This document shows, piece by piece, positions 5,270-5,375 of a DNA stretch of 5,375 bases. Below the pieces are notes generated by a model, which was not told where the DNA came from, did no database searches, and was given only the letters and a program-made list of their open reading frames with translations. The number at the start of each line of letters is the position of its first letter. The stretch's first letter is position 1. The stretch comes from Candidatus Aenigmatarchaeota archaeon (GTDB taxonomy: Archaea; Aenigmatarchaeota; Aenigmatarchaeia; Aenigmatarchaeales; Aenigmatarchaeaceae). Both the position numbers and the translations under genes were made by a program. Location: the NCBI GenBank assembly GCA_028715225.1, contig JAQUSH010000046.1, positions 1 through 5,375 on the forward strand, written 5' to 3'.

Positions 5270-5375
5270 ATGAAAAAAGAAGTAATAGAAAAAGTAGCTG
5301 CTCTGTTAACAGCAGCATTCGGATTGATCGCAGCTCTTGCGTGGAACGAAGCGATTCAAAACTGGTTCAAGAGTC
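5270..5375 (+). CDS. DUF5654-like small membrane protein (5' part only)
   Basis: The reading frame runs off the end of the window after 35 codons. It begins MKKEVIEKVAALLTAAFG and continues LIAALAWNEAIQNWFKS. A short charged N-terminal helix followed by a hydrophobic stretch with the ALAWNEAIQ block matches what I know of DUF5654, a family of small (about 80-100 aa) archaeal membrane proteins without known function. The AAFGLIAALAWNEAI signature is the main basis for the call. The gene starts 13 bases after the tRNA CCA with no separate TATA box in the gap, so it is probably transcribed with the tRNA and released by tRNA 3' processing. Confidence 0.8.
   Translation, partial: MKKEVIEKVAALLTAAFGLIAALAWNEAIQNWFKS

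Overview
The window comes from an archaeon, most likely a member of the DPANN radiation; the exact lineage cannot be fixed from sequence alone. The archaeal evidence is direct. Genes are preceded by archaeal TATA boxes (TTTAAATA or close variants) 26-27 bases before either the start codon or a short leader. One gene encodes a type IV pilin with an archaeal class III signal peptide. The tRNA gene is interrupted by two introns, both fitting the archaeal bulge-helix-bulge splicing motif. The DPANN placement is inference. It rests on the small DUF5679-type and DUF5654-type proteins, the membrane-anchored DUF151 protein and the style of the Cys-rich surface protein, all typical of those genomes.

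Layout, all on the + strand: (1) 48-1595, a 515-aa membrane-anchored, Cys-rich surface protein ending in two tandem knottin-like modules; (2) 1633-2049, an archaeal type IV pilin; (3) 2111-2257, a 48-aa zinc-ribbon protein (DUF5679-like); (4) 2266-2739, a membrane-anchored bifunctional-nuclease (DUF151) domain, 8 bases after gene 3 and probably co-transcribed with it; (5) 2786-5086, a 766-aa heavily sequon-rich surface protein with Ig-like and NEW3-like beta domains, a C-terminal membrane anchor and a basic tail; (6) 5133-5256, a tRNA-Val(UAC) gene with a 31-nt D-arm intron and a 15-nt anticodon-loop intron; (7) from 5270 to the end of the window, the start of a DUF5654-like small membrane protein.

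Four of the six protein genes encode products exposed on or anchored in the cell surface (genes 1, 2, 4, 5), so the region reads as a cell-envelope neighbourhood. Each of genes 1, 2 and 5 has its own promoter, and genes 1 and 2 look leaderless, so this is a series of short transcription units and not one operon. The tRNA and the DUF5654 gene share the last promoter region. No mobile element, CRISPR array, origin or phage gene is visible, and no gene-free stretch exceeds 70 bases.

The points most worth a second look are the tandem knottin-like modules at the tip of gene 1, the two-intron tRNA-Val with its non-canonical D-stem intron, and the DUF151 domain predicted to face outward from the membrane. 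None of these alone proves a new system.
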